Part shown: positions 19,492 through 28,463 of the stretch, in pieces
How positions within the stretch are numbered: the stretch's first letter is position 1
Layout: each line of letters starts with the position of its first letter
Origin: Mesorhizobium sp.
Lineage (GTDB): Bacteria > Pseudomonadota > Alphaproteobacteria > Rhizobiales > Rhizobiaceae
DNA: 64,000 bases
Assembly (NCBI GenBank): GCA_004963905.1
Contig: SUGL01000011.1
Coordinates: 62,001 to 126,000 of the forward strand
Direction of reading: 5' to 3'
Translations under genes and position numbers: made by a program
The notes under the pieces: model-generated
What the model saw: the letters and a program-made list of their open reading frames with translations, nothing else
Told to the model about the DNA's origin: nothing
Database searches by the model: none

Positions 19492-19588
19492 GAATCGTTG
19501 ATTTTATCGGACATTTGCCGCCGGGGCCTTTTCCGCTACAGGAGAATGTGATTCAACCGGCCGTTCGCGGTGTCGGGGCATCGGAATC
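19492..19588. promoter_or_regulatory. Cluster of three GANTC (CcrM) methylation sites upstream of cckA
   Basis: GAATC at 19492-19496, GATTC at 19550-19554 and GAATC at 19584-19588, all within 112 bp of the cckA ATG. GANTC is the CcrM methyltransferase target in alphaproteobacteria and its methylation state can time transcription in the cell cycle. Confidence 0.6.
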
Positions 19589-19603
19589 ACGAGCAGGGGG
19601 CAC

Positions 19604-22186
19604 ATGGCCAAGGAAACGCGCGGCGATTTCTATCCGGTACCGATCGTCGACCAAAACACGCGTCCGGGCGCCGTCGCCAGGCTCATTATCTTCATCGTCG
19701 TCTTGACCGGCGCCGCGATCGTCTTCGGGCTCTTCCGCGAACGCCTCGGCGATCCGTTCCTGCTCGGCATGCTTGGCGTGCTCGCCATGATCGGCGTCGG
19801 CTTTCTGTTCGCGACGGCGATCGGCTTCGTGCAGATCGCTCCGCGCTCCACCGGCGACGAGTTGTCGAAGGCCTTCGTCGATTCGATGTCGCAAGGTCTC
19901 CTGGTCACCGACACCAAGGGCCGGGTCATCTACGCCAACCGGGCCTATGCCGACATGACTGGTGCCGCTTCGGCGACCGACCTCAAGACGGTCGAAGGGC
20001 TGCTTTCGGATGTCCCCGAGGCCTCGATGACCATCTACCGGCTGGCGTCCGGCCTGCGCGACGGCCAGGCCGGCGACGGTGAATTTCGGCTCGCGCAGTC
20101 GATCAAGCCCGGGGCCGAGCCCGGCGCGCGCTGGTACCGTGCCCGGGCACGTGCCTTCAACGTGCCGGGCCAGCGGCTGCCGATGCTTGCCTGGCAGATC
20201 GCCGACATCTCGCAGGAGCGGGCGGAGCAGGAGCGTTTCTTCCTCGACCTGCAAAAAGCGATAGACCATCTCGATCACGCGCCGGCCGGTTTCTTCTCGG
20301 CCGACCAGGAAGGCCGCGTCACCTATATCAACGCGACGCTTGCCGAATGGCTGGGCATCGACCTTGCCAGCTTCACCCCCGGCGCGGTGACGCTGCCGGA
20401 AATCGTCGCCGGCGACGGCATGGCGCTGGTCCGCTCGGTGAAGGCTGATCCCGGCACCACGCGCAATGCCGTCATCGACCTCGACCTCACCACGATGAGC
20501 GGGCAGGCGCTGCCGGTTCGCTTCATGCATCGCGTTTCGGCGAGCCGCGAGGGAGTTAACGGTCCGACCCGCACCATCGTGCTCAACCGCACCCAGGGCG
20601 AGGACGCCTCCGCCGACCGGCGCGCCTCGGAAGTCCGGTTCACCCGCTTCTTCAACTCGACGCCGATGGCGATTGCCGGCGTCGACGCCAGCGGACGTAT
20701 CCTGCGCACCAACGCGCCGTTCCTGTCGCTGTTTTCGTCCGTCGTCGACCGCGACGCGGTCGACCGGCGCGTGCGCTTCGAGAGCGTGGTGCATGAGCGC
20801 GACAGGCCGGCCTTCGCCGCAGCCTTCGAAAAGGCGCGGCAGCGTCAGGCCAATATCGAGCCGATCGACTCGCTGCTGCCTGGCAATGACGAGCGCCACA
20901 TCCGCTTCTACGTCAATGCCGTCGCCGATGGCGCCGGCGGTGAGGGAGCGGAGGAATCGGCCATCGTCTATGCCGTCGAGACCACCGAGCAGAAGGCGCT
21001 CGAAGGCCAGATGGCGCAGAGCCAGAAAATGCAAGCGGTCGGCCAGCTTGCCGGGGGCATCGCGCACGATTTCAACAACGTGCTCACCGCCATCATCATG
21101 GCGTCGGACCTGCTGCTGACCAACCACCGTCCGTCGGACCCGTCCTTCCCAGACATCATGAACATCAAGCAGAACGCCAACCGCGCTGCGTCGCTGGTGA
21201 GGCAATTGCTCGCCTTCTCGCGCAAGCAGACGCTGCGCCCGGAAGTGCTCAACCTGACCGATGTGCTCGCCGATCTCAGAATGCTGCTTGCCCGTCTGGT
21301 CGGCAACGACATCCGGCTGAAGATCGACCATGGCCGCGATCTCTGGCCGGTCAAGGTCGATATCGGCCAGTTCGAGCAGGTGGTGGTCAATCTCGCCGTC
21401 AACGCGCGCGACGCCATGCCCGCCGGCGGCGATCTTACCGTGCGCACCCGCAACGTCACGGGCGAGGAGTGCAAATCCTTCGGCTACCGGGAGCTCACCC
21501 CAGCCGACTATGTGCTGGTCGAGGTCGAGGACACCGGCAGCGGCATCGCGCCCGACGTGCTGAAGAAGATTTTCGAGCCCTTCTTCACCACCAAGGAGGT
21601 CGGCAAGGGAACGGGCCTTGGCCTCTCTATGGTCTATGGCATCATCAAGCAGACCGGCGGTTTCATCTATTGCGATTCCGAGGTCGACAAGGGAACGGTG
21701 TTCCGCATCTTCCTGCCGCGCCATGTCGCCGAGGCAAGGAAGATTGTCGAGGCAGGCGAGACGCCGGCGGCGGCTTCGGCGCCGGCCAAGCCGGCCGACA
21801 CCGCCAAAGACCTGTCCGGCTCGGCTACGGTGCTTCTGGTCGAGGACGAGGACGCCGTTCGCATGGGCGGCGTCAGGGCGCTAACCTCGCGCGGCTACAC
21901 CGTCCACGAGGCCTCCTCCGGCGTCGAGGCGTTGGAAGTCTTCGAGGCCCTCGGCGGCAAGGTCGACATCGTCGTCTCCGACGTGGTGATGCCGGAAATG
22001 GACGGTCCGACGCTGCTCGGCGAGCTGCGCAAACGGCAGCCGGACATCAAGTTCGTCTTCGTTTCGGGCTATGCCGAGGACGCCTTCGCCAAAAACCTGC
22101 CGGCCGACGCGCATTTCGGTTTCCTGCCCAAGCCGTTCTCGCTCAAGCAACTGGCGACGATCGTCAAGGATGTGCTGGAGTCCTAA
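19604..22186 (+). CDS. cckA: Cell-cycle hybrid histidine kinase CckA
   Basis: An 860-residue hybrid kinase/phosphatase that phosphorylates ChpT and thereby CtrA and CpdR. Two TM helices lie in the first 75 residues ([40 protein letters not shown]). PAS-type sensor repeats (about 90-460) follow, then the dimerisation/phosphoacceptor helix with His488 in [14 protein letters not shown], the ATPase domain (N-box [12 protein letters not shown]-boxes DTGSGI and [14 protein letters not shown]) and a C-terminal receiver with Asp793 in [13 protein letters not shown]. All catalytic motifs are intact. The family is essential in most alphaproteobacteria. Chromosomal cckA beside a FliO-like gene is typical of the group. 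Confidence 0.95.
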   Translation: MAKETRGDFYPVPIVDQNTRPGAVARLIIFIVVLTGAAIVFGLFRERLGDPFLLGMLGVLAMIGVGFLFATAIGFVQIAPRSTGDELSKAFVDSMSQGLLVTDTKGRVIYANRAYADMTGAASATDLKTVEGLLSDVPEASMTIYRLASGLRDGQAGDGEFRLAQSIKPGAEPGARWYRARARAFNVPGQRLPMLAWQIADISQERAEQERFFLDLQKAIDHLDHAPAGFFSADQEGRVTYINATLAEWLGIDLASFTPGAVTLPEIVAGDGMALVRSVKADPGTTRNAVIDLDLTTMSGQALPVRFMHRVSASREGVNGPTRTIVLNRTQGEDASADRRASEVRFTRFFNSTPMAIAGVDASGRILRTNAPFLSLFSSVVDRDAVDRRVRFESVVHERDRPAFAAAFEKARQRQANIEPIDSLLPGNDERHIRFYVNAVADGAGGEGAEESAIVYAVETTEQKALEGQMAQSQKMQAVGQLAGGIAHDFNNVLTAIIMASDLLLTNHRPSDPSFPDIMNIKQNANRAASLVRQLLAFSRKQTLRPEVLNLTDVLADLRMLLARLVGNDIRLKIDHGRDLWPVKVDIGQFEQVVVNLAVNARDAMPAGGDLTVRTRNVTGEECKSFGYRELTPADYVLVEVEDTGSGIAPDVLKKIFEPFFTTKEVGKGTGLGLSMVYGIIKQTGGFIYCDSEVDKGTVFRIFLPRHVAEARKIVEAGETPAAASAPAKPADTAKDLSGSATVLLVEDEDAVRMGGVRALTSRGYTVHEASSGVEALEVFEALGGKVDIVVSDVVMPEMDGPTLLGELRKRQPDIKFVFVSGYAEDAFAKNLPADAHFGFLPKPFSLKQLATIVKDVLES

Positions 22187-22264
22187 AACAGCTACCGCTT
22201 GCACATTGCGGCGACCCTGTCATGATGGTTAACGGGATGGATCCCATCATGGGGGTGATAAAGC

Positions 22265-22972
22265 GTGACGCCGCACATCGAGGCGGGCCGGGGAGACTAT
22301 GCCGAAACGGTGCTGTTGCCGGGCGACCCCGAGCGCGCGCAGTGGATGGCGGAGACTTTTCTCGAAAGCCCGCGCTGCGTCAATCGCCGTCGGGGTGCTC
22401 TCGGCTTCACCGGCCGATTCCGCGGCAGGCCGGTCAGCATCCAGGCAACCGGCATCGGTGTCTCGTCCTTCCTGATCTATGCCTATGAACTCCTCGATTT
22501 CCACGGCGTGAAGACGCTGATCCGCACCGGCACATGCGGCGCCCTGTCCGAGAGCGTTCCGCTGCGCGGCGTGGTCATTTCCAGTGCCGTATGCGCCGAG
22601 GGCGCGATGAGCGGGCAAGTGTTCGGACTTTACCGGCCGGCGGGGCCGGATGAGGCGCTCCATGAGCTGGCGCTGCAGCGGGCCGCCGACCTCGGCATCG
22701 CGTGCAGCGCCGGCCTGACGGTCTGCAGCGACATATTCCATCACCCCGACGGCCGCGCCCGGTTTGACGAGCCCAGGGCGCTCGGCGCACTGGCGGTCGA
22801 CATGGAAACCAGCGCGCTCTACCGCATCTCGGCGCAGTTCGGCGCGCGCGCCCTGTCGCTGCTGACCGTGGTCGACCATGTCGCCACGGACGAGCAGACC
22901 GACTATTCCGAGCGCCAGGCGCTGTTCACCGACATGACCCGTCTGGCGCTGGAAGTCGTCGCGGCAAGTTAG
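22265..22972 (+). CDS. deoD: DeoD-type purine nucleoside phosphorylase
   Basis: A 235-residue hexameric phosphorylase that cleaves purine (deoxy)nucleosides to base and (deoxy)ribose-1-phosphate. The phosphate-binding LLPGDPERAQWM, RTGTCGAL and the purine-site VDMETSALYRI with the catalytic Asp in TVVDHVAT are present. It starts with GTG at 22265, preceded by GGGGGTGA. Its TAG stop lies inside a palindromic repeat. It is alone, without other deo genes. Confidence 0.88.
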   Translation: MTPHIEAGRGDYAETVLLPGDPERAQWMAETFLESPRCVNRRRGALGFTGRFRGRPVSIQATGIGVSSFLIYAYELLDFHGVKTLIRTGTCGALSESVPLRGVVISSAVCAEGAMSGQVFGLYRPAGPDEALHELALQRAADLGIACSAGLTVCSDIFHHPDGRARFDEPRALGALAVDMETSALYRISAQFGARALSLLTVVDHVATDEQTDYSERQALFTDMTRLALEVVAAS

Positions 22973-23073
22973 AGTAGTTCATCGTTTCACGGAAACGCTG
23001 AACTGCTCTAACTGTCTGTTTTTACGCAATTCCGGACGGAAAACCGTTACACGCTTTTCCTGAAATTGCTCTA
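22970..23073. repeat. Dispersed palindromic repeat, family B, copy 1
   Basis: It begins TTAGAG and ends CTCTA, with an internal GAGTAGTTCA.../...TGAACTGCTC hairpin and a CAATTCCGGACGG/CCTGAAATTG second half. It fills the gap between two convergent genes and supplies both stop codons (TAG 22970-22972 on plus; TAG 23071-23073 on minus). Related copies lie at 33363 and 47022, with a partial one at 40690. Confidence 0.75.
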
Positions 23074-23376
23074 GGCGGCTTCCTGCTTCAGCGCTGCCTG
23101 TTCTTGCGCCCCCGGCCGGTGACCGCGCAGATAGAGCGCGCAGGTGGTGCGCAGCATCGAAGCGAAATTCGGGATCTGACCGTTGATCTCGATCGCCTCG
23201 TCATAGAGCGTCGAGATGAATTTGGGTGTCGTCAGACCCTGGCTCTCGGCGATCTCGTCGAGGAGTGCCCAGAATGTCGCCTCAAGCTGGATGCTGGTCG
23301 AATGCCCGTCTATGCGGATCGACCGATTGATCTGCCGGTAGCCTTCCGGATCTTGTCCGGCAAAGACTCTGCACAT
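23071..23376 (-). CDS. Ribbon-helix-helix domain protein
   Basis: A 101-residue protein of the ribbon-helix-helix family found in alphaproteobacteria (often misannotated as an aryl-sulfate sulfotransferase). The motif RSIRIDGHSTSIQLEATFWA forms the beta strand and first helix, followed by LDEIAESQGLTTPKFISTLY. ATG 23376 follows a strong GGGAGGTAACG ribosome binding site. The frame extends much further upstream, but that part lies over intergenic sequence. It is presumably a DNA-binding regulator; target unknown. Confidence 0.82.
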   Translation of the reverse strand: MCRVFAGQDPEGYRQINRSIRIDGHSTSIQLEATFWALLDEIAESQGLTTPKFISTLYDEAIEINGQIPNFASMLRTTCALYLRGHRPGAQEQAALKQEAA

Positions 23377-23648
23377 CGTTACCTCCCGTTCTTGTTGGTC
23401 TTGGGCGCCGATTGATCGGTTGGGCGCCTTTTGAACACTGCCTGCGCTTCCATTTTCGGCCTGACGGCCGGTTACGGCAATCAGACTTTGGTCTTCAAAG
23501 TGCGTCGCGCCGCACGCTTTGGTCGCCCTGCAAAACTGGCGCGACACTAGCCGTTTTCCAGGCGCATGCGTGGTAATCGGCTGCCACCACCTTTTTTCGC
23601 CGGCGCGCATAATCTGCTTCGAAAGCACCAAAAGCTGCGGAGTCCGAT

Positions 23649-24044
23649 TTGGCGAAGGCGATTCATACCATGATCCGGGTTCTCGACGAGGCCCGGTCCG
23701 TCGATTTCTACAACAAGGCCTTCGGCCTCGATGTCGCGCAGCGGCTCGATTTCGAGACTTTCACGCTCGTCTATCTCAGCAATGCCGATACTCCGTTCGA
23801 GGTCGAGCTGACCGTGAACAAGGGCCGCACGGAGCCTTACACGCTTGGCGACGGCTACGGCCACCTTGCCGTGTCCGTCGTCGATCTCGACAGTGAGCAC
23901 GACCGGCTCGGCGCTCTCGGACTCAATCCGAAGAAGATCGTGGAATTCAACCGCGACGGAGCGCTCATCGCCCGCTTTTTCTTCATCGAGGATCCCGACG
24001 GCTACAAGATCGAGGTCCTGCAGCGGGGAGGGCGCTTCCAATAG
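23649..24044 (+). CDS. VOC/glyoxalase family protein (lactoylglutathione lyase-like)
   Basis: A 131-residue vicinal-oxygen-chelate protein. It has two beta-alpha-beta-beta-beta halves starting HTMIRVLDEARSVDFYNKAF and GHLAVSVVDLDSEHDRL, with metal-ligand type residues His, Glu (FEVELTV), His and Glu (YKIEVLQRG), consistent with glyoxalase I. The start is TTG at 23649; an ATG inside the fold would delete the first strand. Substrate methylglyoxal-glutathione is plausible but related proteins have other substrates. Confidence 0.78.
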   Translation: MAKAIHTMIRVLDEARSVDFYNKAFGLDVAQRLDFETFTLVYLSNADTPFEVELTVNKGRTEPYTLGDGYGHLAVSVVDLDSEHDRLGALGLNPKKIVEFNRDGALIARFFFIEDPDGYKIEVLQRGGRFQ

Positions 24045-24122
24045 GGGACAAATGCCGCGCGGGCCGGCGCGGCGCCAGCAACGGCACCCGTTGGGGTGCG
24101 AACAGCAAGCAGGGAGGAAATT

Positions 24123-24668
24123 ATGGTCACGATCTATGAGAGGAAGCCCCATGAGAGAAAGCTTGGTCTTTCGCGGCGCGAGCTTCTCAAACGCGGCGGC
24201 GCGGGCGCGCTGCTCGTCATTTCCGGCAGCGCCGTCATCAGCCCTGAATATGCATGGGGCTTGGAAACCACGTCGCTGAAGCCAGAGACGATGGCGACGC
24301 TGATCCAGGTGGCGCGCGACATCTACCCGCACGACCAGGTCCCGGACAAATACTACGCCATCGCCGTCAAGGGTCATGACGAGACGGCCGCCAAGGATCC
24401 GGCTCACAAGGAACTGATCGAGAAGGGCATCGCCGATCTCGACAAGAAGGCCGGCAGCGGCGGCTATCGCGGGCTCGGCTGGGAAGAGCAGCGGGTCGCG
24501 CTGCTGAAGGAGATCGAGAAGACGCCCTTCTTCCAGGCGGTGCGCGGCGGCCTCGTCGTCAGTCTCTACAACCAGAAGGAGGTGTGGCCGATCTTCGGCT
24601 ACGAGGGCGAGTCCTATTCCAAGGGCGGCTACATCGCGCGCGGCTTCAACGACATCGAGTGGCTCTGA
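24123..24668 (+). CDS. Tat-exported small subunit of a GMC-type dehydrogenase (gluconate 2-dehydrogenase subunit 3-like)
   Basis: A 181-residue protein with a twin-arginine signal (LSRRELLKRGGAGALLVISG) and a helical body resembling subunit 3 of membrane-bound gluconate/sorbitol dehydrogenases. It includes the C-terminal YNQKEVWPIFGYEGESY segment typical of that family. ATG 24123 has an excellent GGGAGG 5 nt upstream. The large subunit follows after 48 bp. In this family the small subunit carries the folded flavoprotein through the Tat system by hitchhiking, so the complex acts in the periplasm. Confidence 0.82.
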   Translation: MVTIYERKPHERKLGLSRRELLKRGGAGALLVISGSAVISPEYAWGLETTSLKPETMATLIQVARDIYPHDQVPDKYYAIAVKGHDETAAKDPAHKELIEKGIADLDKKAGSGGYRGLGWEEQRVALLKEIEKTPFFQAVRGGLVVSLYNQKEVWPIFGYEGESYSKGGYIARGFNDIEWL

Positions 24669-24716
24669 GCCATTCTGTTCTTGAACCGCTTTTGACCGAT
24701 TTCATGGGAGGAAACC

Positions 24717-26288
24717 ATGGCAGCACAATTTGATCTCAAGAACGATGGCGTGGTCGTCATCATCGGCTCGGGCGCCGGCGGCGGCACGCTCGGCAACGAA
24801 CTCGCCCAGAAGGGCATCGACGTCGTGATCCTCGAGGCAGGCGCCCGCCACGAATACGAGGACTTCATCAACGACGAGTGGGATTCGTTCACCCAGCTCG
24901 CCTGGAAGGACAAGCGCACCACGTCCGGCGACTGGCGCGTGGCGAAGGATTTCCCGAACCTGCCGGCCTGGATCGTCAAGTCGGTCGGCGGCTCGACCAC
25001 GCATTGGGCGGGCGCGTCGCTGCGCTTCCAGGAGCATGAGTTCAAGACGCTTTCGACCTACGGCAAGGTGAAAGGCGCAAACCTGCTCGACTGGCCGGTG
25101 ACGCTCGCCGAAATGGAGCCCTATTACGCCAAGGCCGAGGCCAAGATGGGCGTGACCGGGACCAACAACTGGCCGCGGCTGCCGGGCAACAACAACTTCA
25201 AGGTGCTCAAAGCCGGCGCCGACAAGCTCGGCTACAAGGAATGTCACACCGGCAACATGGCCATCAATTCGGTGCAGCGCGACGATCGCAACTCCTGCCA
25301 GCAGACGGGCTTCTGCTTCCAGGGCTGCAAGTGGGGGGCAAAATGGTCGACGCTCTATACCGAGATCCCGAAGGGCGAGGCGACCGGCCATCTCGAGGTG
25401 CGGCCGAACTCCATGGCGATCAAGATCAACCATGATGCCTCGGGCAAGGTGACGGGCGTCGTCTATGCCGACAAGGACGGCAAGCTGCAGGAGCAGAAGG
25501 CCCGCATCGTCGCTGTCGCCGGCAATTCCATCGAAAGCCCGCGGCTGCTGCTCAACTCCGAATCGAGCAAGTTCCCGCACGGGCTTGCCAATTCATCGGG
25601 GCAGGTGGGCAAGAACTACATGCGCCACACCACGGGCTCCGTCTATGCCGTCTTCGACAAGCCGGTGCACATGTATCGCGGCACCACCATGGCCGGCATC
25701 ATCCGCGACGAGGCGCGCCACGATCCGTCGCGCGGCTTCGTCGGCGGCTACGAGATGGAGACGCTGTCGCTCGGCCTGCCGTTCATGGCAGCCTTCCTCA
25801 ATCCGGGCGGCTGGGGCCGCTCCTTCACCACGGCGCTCGACCATTATGACCATATGGCCGGCTTGTGGATCGTCGGCGAGGACATGCCGCGCGAGGAGAA
25901 CCGCATCACGCTGCACAAAGACGAAAAGGACGAGCACGGCATGCCGATCGCCGATGTCCATTTCGACGACCATCCCAACGACACGGCGATGCGCGACCAT
26001 GCCTACAAGCAGGGTCAGTCGCTCTACGCTGCGGTCGGCGCGACCAGGACCTTCCCGACACCGCCCTATCCCTCGACCCACAATCTCGGCACCAACCGGA
26101 TGAGCGAGAAGGCGGCCGACGGCGTCGTCAACAAGCATGGGCAGACGCACGACATCAAGAACCTGTTCGTCTCGGATGGCAGCCAGTTCACCACGGGCGG
26201 CGCCGAAAATCCGACGCTGACCATCGTGTCGCTGGCGATCCGCCAGGCCGACTACATCGCCGCCCAGATGTCGGCGAAGAGCATCTAG
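24717..26288 (+). CDS. GMC family FAD-dependent oxidoreductase (sugar/alcohol dehydrogenase large subunit)
   Basis: A 523-residue flavoenzyme. The FAD Rossmann motif is IIGSGAGGGTLGNELA (about 13-28), with KSVGGSTTHWAGASLRFQ as the flavin-attaching loop and AVAGNSIESPRLLLNS as GMC signature 2. The conserved catalytic histidine is in YPSTHNLGTNRM, with the C-terminal FAD motif VSDGSQFTTGGAENPTLT. It lacks its own signal peptide, as expected for export with the Tat subunit upstream. The third subunit of gluconate-type enzymes, a multihaem cytochrome c, is not encoded next to it. The substrate is a sugar, sugar acid or polyol by family. Confidence 0.88.
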   Translation: MAAQFDLKNDGVVVIIGSGAGGGTLGNELAQKGIDVVILEAGARHEYEDFINDEWDSFTQLAWKDKRTTSGDWRVAKDFPNLPAWIVKSVGGSTTHWAGASLRFQEHEFKTLSTYGKVKGANLLDWPVTLAEMEPYYAKAEAKMGVTGTNNWPRLPGNNNFKVLKAGADKLGYKECHTGNMAINSVQRDDRNSCQQTGFCFQGCKWGAKWSTLYTEIPKGEATGHLEVRPNSMAIKINHDASGKVTGVVYADKDGKLQEQKARIVAVAGNSIESPRLLLNSESSKFPHGLANSSGQVGKNYMRHTTGSVYAVFDKPVHMYRGTTMAGIIRDEARHDPSRGFVGGYEMETLSLGLPFMAAFLNPGGWGRSFTTALDHYDHMAGLWIVGEDMPREENRITLHKDEKDEHGMPIADVHFDDHPNDTAMRDHAYKQGQSLYAAVGATRTFPTPPYPSTHNLGTNRMSEKAADGVVNKHGQTHDIKNLFVSDGSQFTTGGAENPTLTIVSLAIRQADYIAAQMSAKSI

Positions 26289-26310
26289 TACTGCCTCCCG
26301 ACTGCCTGCT

Positions 26311-26345
26311 GGCGCGGGACCCGACCGGGTTCCGCGCCCTTTTTT
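26311..26345 (+). terminator. Terminator after the GMC oxidoreductase
   Basis: GGCGCGG (26311-26317) pairs with CCGCGCC (26332-26338) around an inner ACCCG/CGGGT stem, followed by a T-rich tail (CTTTTTTG). Confidence 0.88.
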
Positions 26346-26350
26346 GTCGA

Positions 26351-26737
26351 TCAGCGTTTCGTGCAGGTCGAGGCGGTGAAGGCGCCGTCCTGCTGCTTCA
26401 TGATGATGTCGAAGGAGGGGGCGTTCGGATCGTCCAGTGTGGCCTGCGTCAACGAGATAGAGTTACCGCCGCTGGTATAGCCGCCGAGCGGACCGAGCCA
26501 GCTGATCTCGCCATTGGCGTCCATCTGGTAGTTGTAGGTTCCCGAGGTGCCGAAGGTCACGGGGCCGCTATAGACATTGCCCTTGATGGTGATGTCGCCG
26601 AGGTTGAGGAACAGACCGAGCAGATAGACCTCGCAGTGATAGACGCCGTCCGGCAGCTTGCCTTCGGCGAAGTCGGCATGGGCGCTGCCGGCGGCGGATA
26701 TGAAAAGCAGGAAACTCAGGAAAAAGCGGAAGGCCAT
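26351..26737 (-). CDS. Small exported protein of unknown function
   Basis: A 128-residue protein with a signal peptide (FRFFLSFLLFISAAGSAHA) and a mature domain of about 105 residues with two cysteines (YHCEVYL and ASTCTKR), likely disulfide-linked in the periplasm. No family recognised. It is convergent with the GMC gene and divergent from the urt operon. Confidence 0.75.
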   Translation of the reverse strand: MAFRFFLSFLLFISAAGSAHADFAEGKLPDGVYHCEVYLLGLFLNLGDITIKGNVYSGPVTFGTSGTYNYQMDANGEISWLGPLGGYTSGGNSISLTQATLDDPNAPSFDIIMKQQDGAFTASTCTKR

Positions 26738-26982
26738 GACGTCGCTCGGTTGCGCGGCGACCTTGCCCCATTTTGCTGGTGCCCCGCAACAGGCGCGGGC
26801 CTGGTTTGCGTCCGGTCAGATTAAAGTTTGGGCATTTTTACCATTTGGGCAAAATCTAGGCAGCATTGCGTAAACTTTTCTCAACCCTCGCGCGCCGCAG
26901 GAAACGCGAAAGTTCGACGGCTACGAGATAACCGGCTGTAAACGCTTCGTTATTTCACTATTTGTCACCGCGCTTCCGCGTC

Positions 26983-26999
26983 TGGCACGTCGCTTGCAA
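26983..26999 (+). promoter_or_regulatory. Sigma-54 promoter of the urt operon
   Basis: TGGCACG-N4-TTGCAA matches the sigma-54 consensus at every defined position (-24 GG at 26984-26985, -12 GC at 26996-26997). Transcription would start near 27009 and leave a leader of about 35 nt before the urtA ATG at 27044. The 250 bp upstream is AT-rich with a TTTGGGCA direct repeat that may include activator sites, but no clear NtrC palindrome was found. Nitrogen control through NtrC is the expected mode for urea uptake. Confidence 0.88.
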
Positions 27000-27043
27000 T
27001 GAATTGTTGCAATGCAAAACAAACCAGCGTGGGAGCGTGGAAC

Positions 27044-28354
27044 ATGAGGGGTAATTTTTCGACAATAACAAAAATGTTTTCGGCCGGCGTGATCGCTGCT
27101 GGCCTGTCAATGTCGGCGCCCGCGAAGGCCGCTGAGGACACGATCAAGGTCGGCATTCTCCATTCGCTGTCGGGGACCATGGCGATTTCGGAGACGACGC
27201 TGAAGGACGTCATGCTGATGCTGATCGAGGAGCAGAACGCCAAGGGCGGCCTGCTCGGCAAGAAGCTCGAGCCGGTCGTCGTCGATCCGGCGTCCAACTG
27301 GCCGCTCTTCGCCGAAAAGGCGCGCGAGCTGATTTCGAAGGACAAGGTGGCGGCGGTGTTCGGCTGCTGGACCTCGGTGTCGCGCAAGTCCGTGCTGCCG
27401 GTATTCTCAGAGCTCGACAACATCCTGTTCTATCCCGTCCAGTATGAGGGCGAGGAAAGCGAGCGCAACGTCTTCTACACGGGCGCGGCGCCGAACCAGC
27501 AGGCCATTCCGGCCGTCGACTACCTGATGAGCGCCGATGGCGGCTCGGTGAAGCGCTGGGTGCTAGAAGGCACCGACTACGTCTATCCGCGCACCACCAA
27601 CAAGATCCTCGAGGCGTACCTCAAGTCCAAGGGCGTGCCGGCCGAGGACATCATGGTCAACTACACGCCGTTCGGTTTCTCCGACTGGCAGACCGAGGTC
27701 TCGGCGATCAAGAAATTCGGCTCGGCCGGCAAGAAGACGGCGGTCGTGTCGACGGTCAATGGCGACGCCAACGTGCCGTTCTACAAGGAGCTCGGCAACC
27801 AGGGCATCAAGGCCGAGGACATCCCTGTCATGGCCTTCTCGGTCGGCGAGGAAGAACTGGCAGGTCTCGACACCGGACCTTTGGTCGGCCATCTCGCCGC
27901 CTGGAACTATTTCGAGAGCGTCGACACGCCCGAGAACAAGAAGTTCATCGACGACTGGCACAAGTTCATCAAGAACGACAAGCGCACCACCAATGACCCG
28001 ATGGAAGCCCATTACATCGGCTTCAACATGTGGGTGAAGGCGGTCGAGAAGGCCGGCACCACCGATCCGGACAAGGTCATCGACGCCATGGTCGGCGTGT
28101 CGGTGCCGAATCTCACCGGCGGCTATTCGACCATGATGCCGAACCACCACATCACCAAGCCGGTGCTGATCGGCGAGATCCAGGCCGACGGCCAGTTCGA
28201 GACCGTCTCGCAAACACCCGGCCTCGTCATGGGCGACGAATGGTCCGACTACCTGCCGGATTCCAAGGACCTGATCTCGGATTGGCGCGCCCCGCTCAGC
28301 TGCGGCAACTTCAACGTCGCCACCGGCAAGTGCGGCGGCAAGGGCACCAACTGA
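27044..28354 (+). CDS. urtA: Urea ABC transporter, periplasmic substrate-binding protein
   Basis: A 436-residue type I periplasmic binding protein with a signal peptide (MFSAGVIAAGLSMSAPAKA) and the UrtA family landmarks IKVGILHSLSGTMAISETTL, FGCWTSVSRKSVLPVF and NILFYPVQYEGEESERN. The tryptophan/tyrosine-rich ligand pocket and length are standard. ATG 27044 follows GGGAGCGTGGAAC. It is first gene of the urtABCDE operon, expressed from a sigma-54 promoter. No urease genes lie in the window. Confidence 0.95.
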   Translation: MRGNFSTITKMFSAGVIAAGLSMSAPAKAAEDTIKVGILHSLSGTMAISETTLKDVMLMLIEEQNAKGGLLGKKLEPVVVDPASNWPLFAEKARELISKDKVAAVFGCWTSVSRKSVLPVFSELDNILFYPVQYEGEESERNVFYTGAAPNQQAIPAVDYLMSADGGSVKRWVLEGTDYVYPRTTNKILEAYLKSKGVPAEDIMVNYTPFGFSDWQTEVSAIKKFGSAGKKTAVVSTVNGDANVPFYKELGNQGIKAEDIPVMAFSVGEEELAGLDTGPLVGHLAAWNYFESVDTPENKKFIDDWHKFIKNDKRTTNDPMEAHYIGFNMWVKAVEKAGTTDPDKVIDAMVGVSVPNLTGGYSTMMPNHHITKPVLIGEIQADGQFETVSQTPGLVMGDEWSDYLPDSKDLISDWRAPLSCGNFNVATGKCGGKGTN

Positions 28355-28463
28355 TCCCGGTCCGGACCTGGTCCGTGACCTCCCAGGTCTGTCGGACCGC
28401 GGTGTGGCCCCGCAATCCGAGACCGCTGCCCGGGCGGGCCATTCAGTCCGCCCGGGCAAGATC

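Noticed and set aside
19553..21724. Long minus-strand frame opposite cckA
   Set aside because: Arg/Asp/Gly-rich low-complexity product with no domain; cckA on the other strand has every expected motif.
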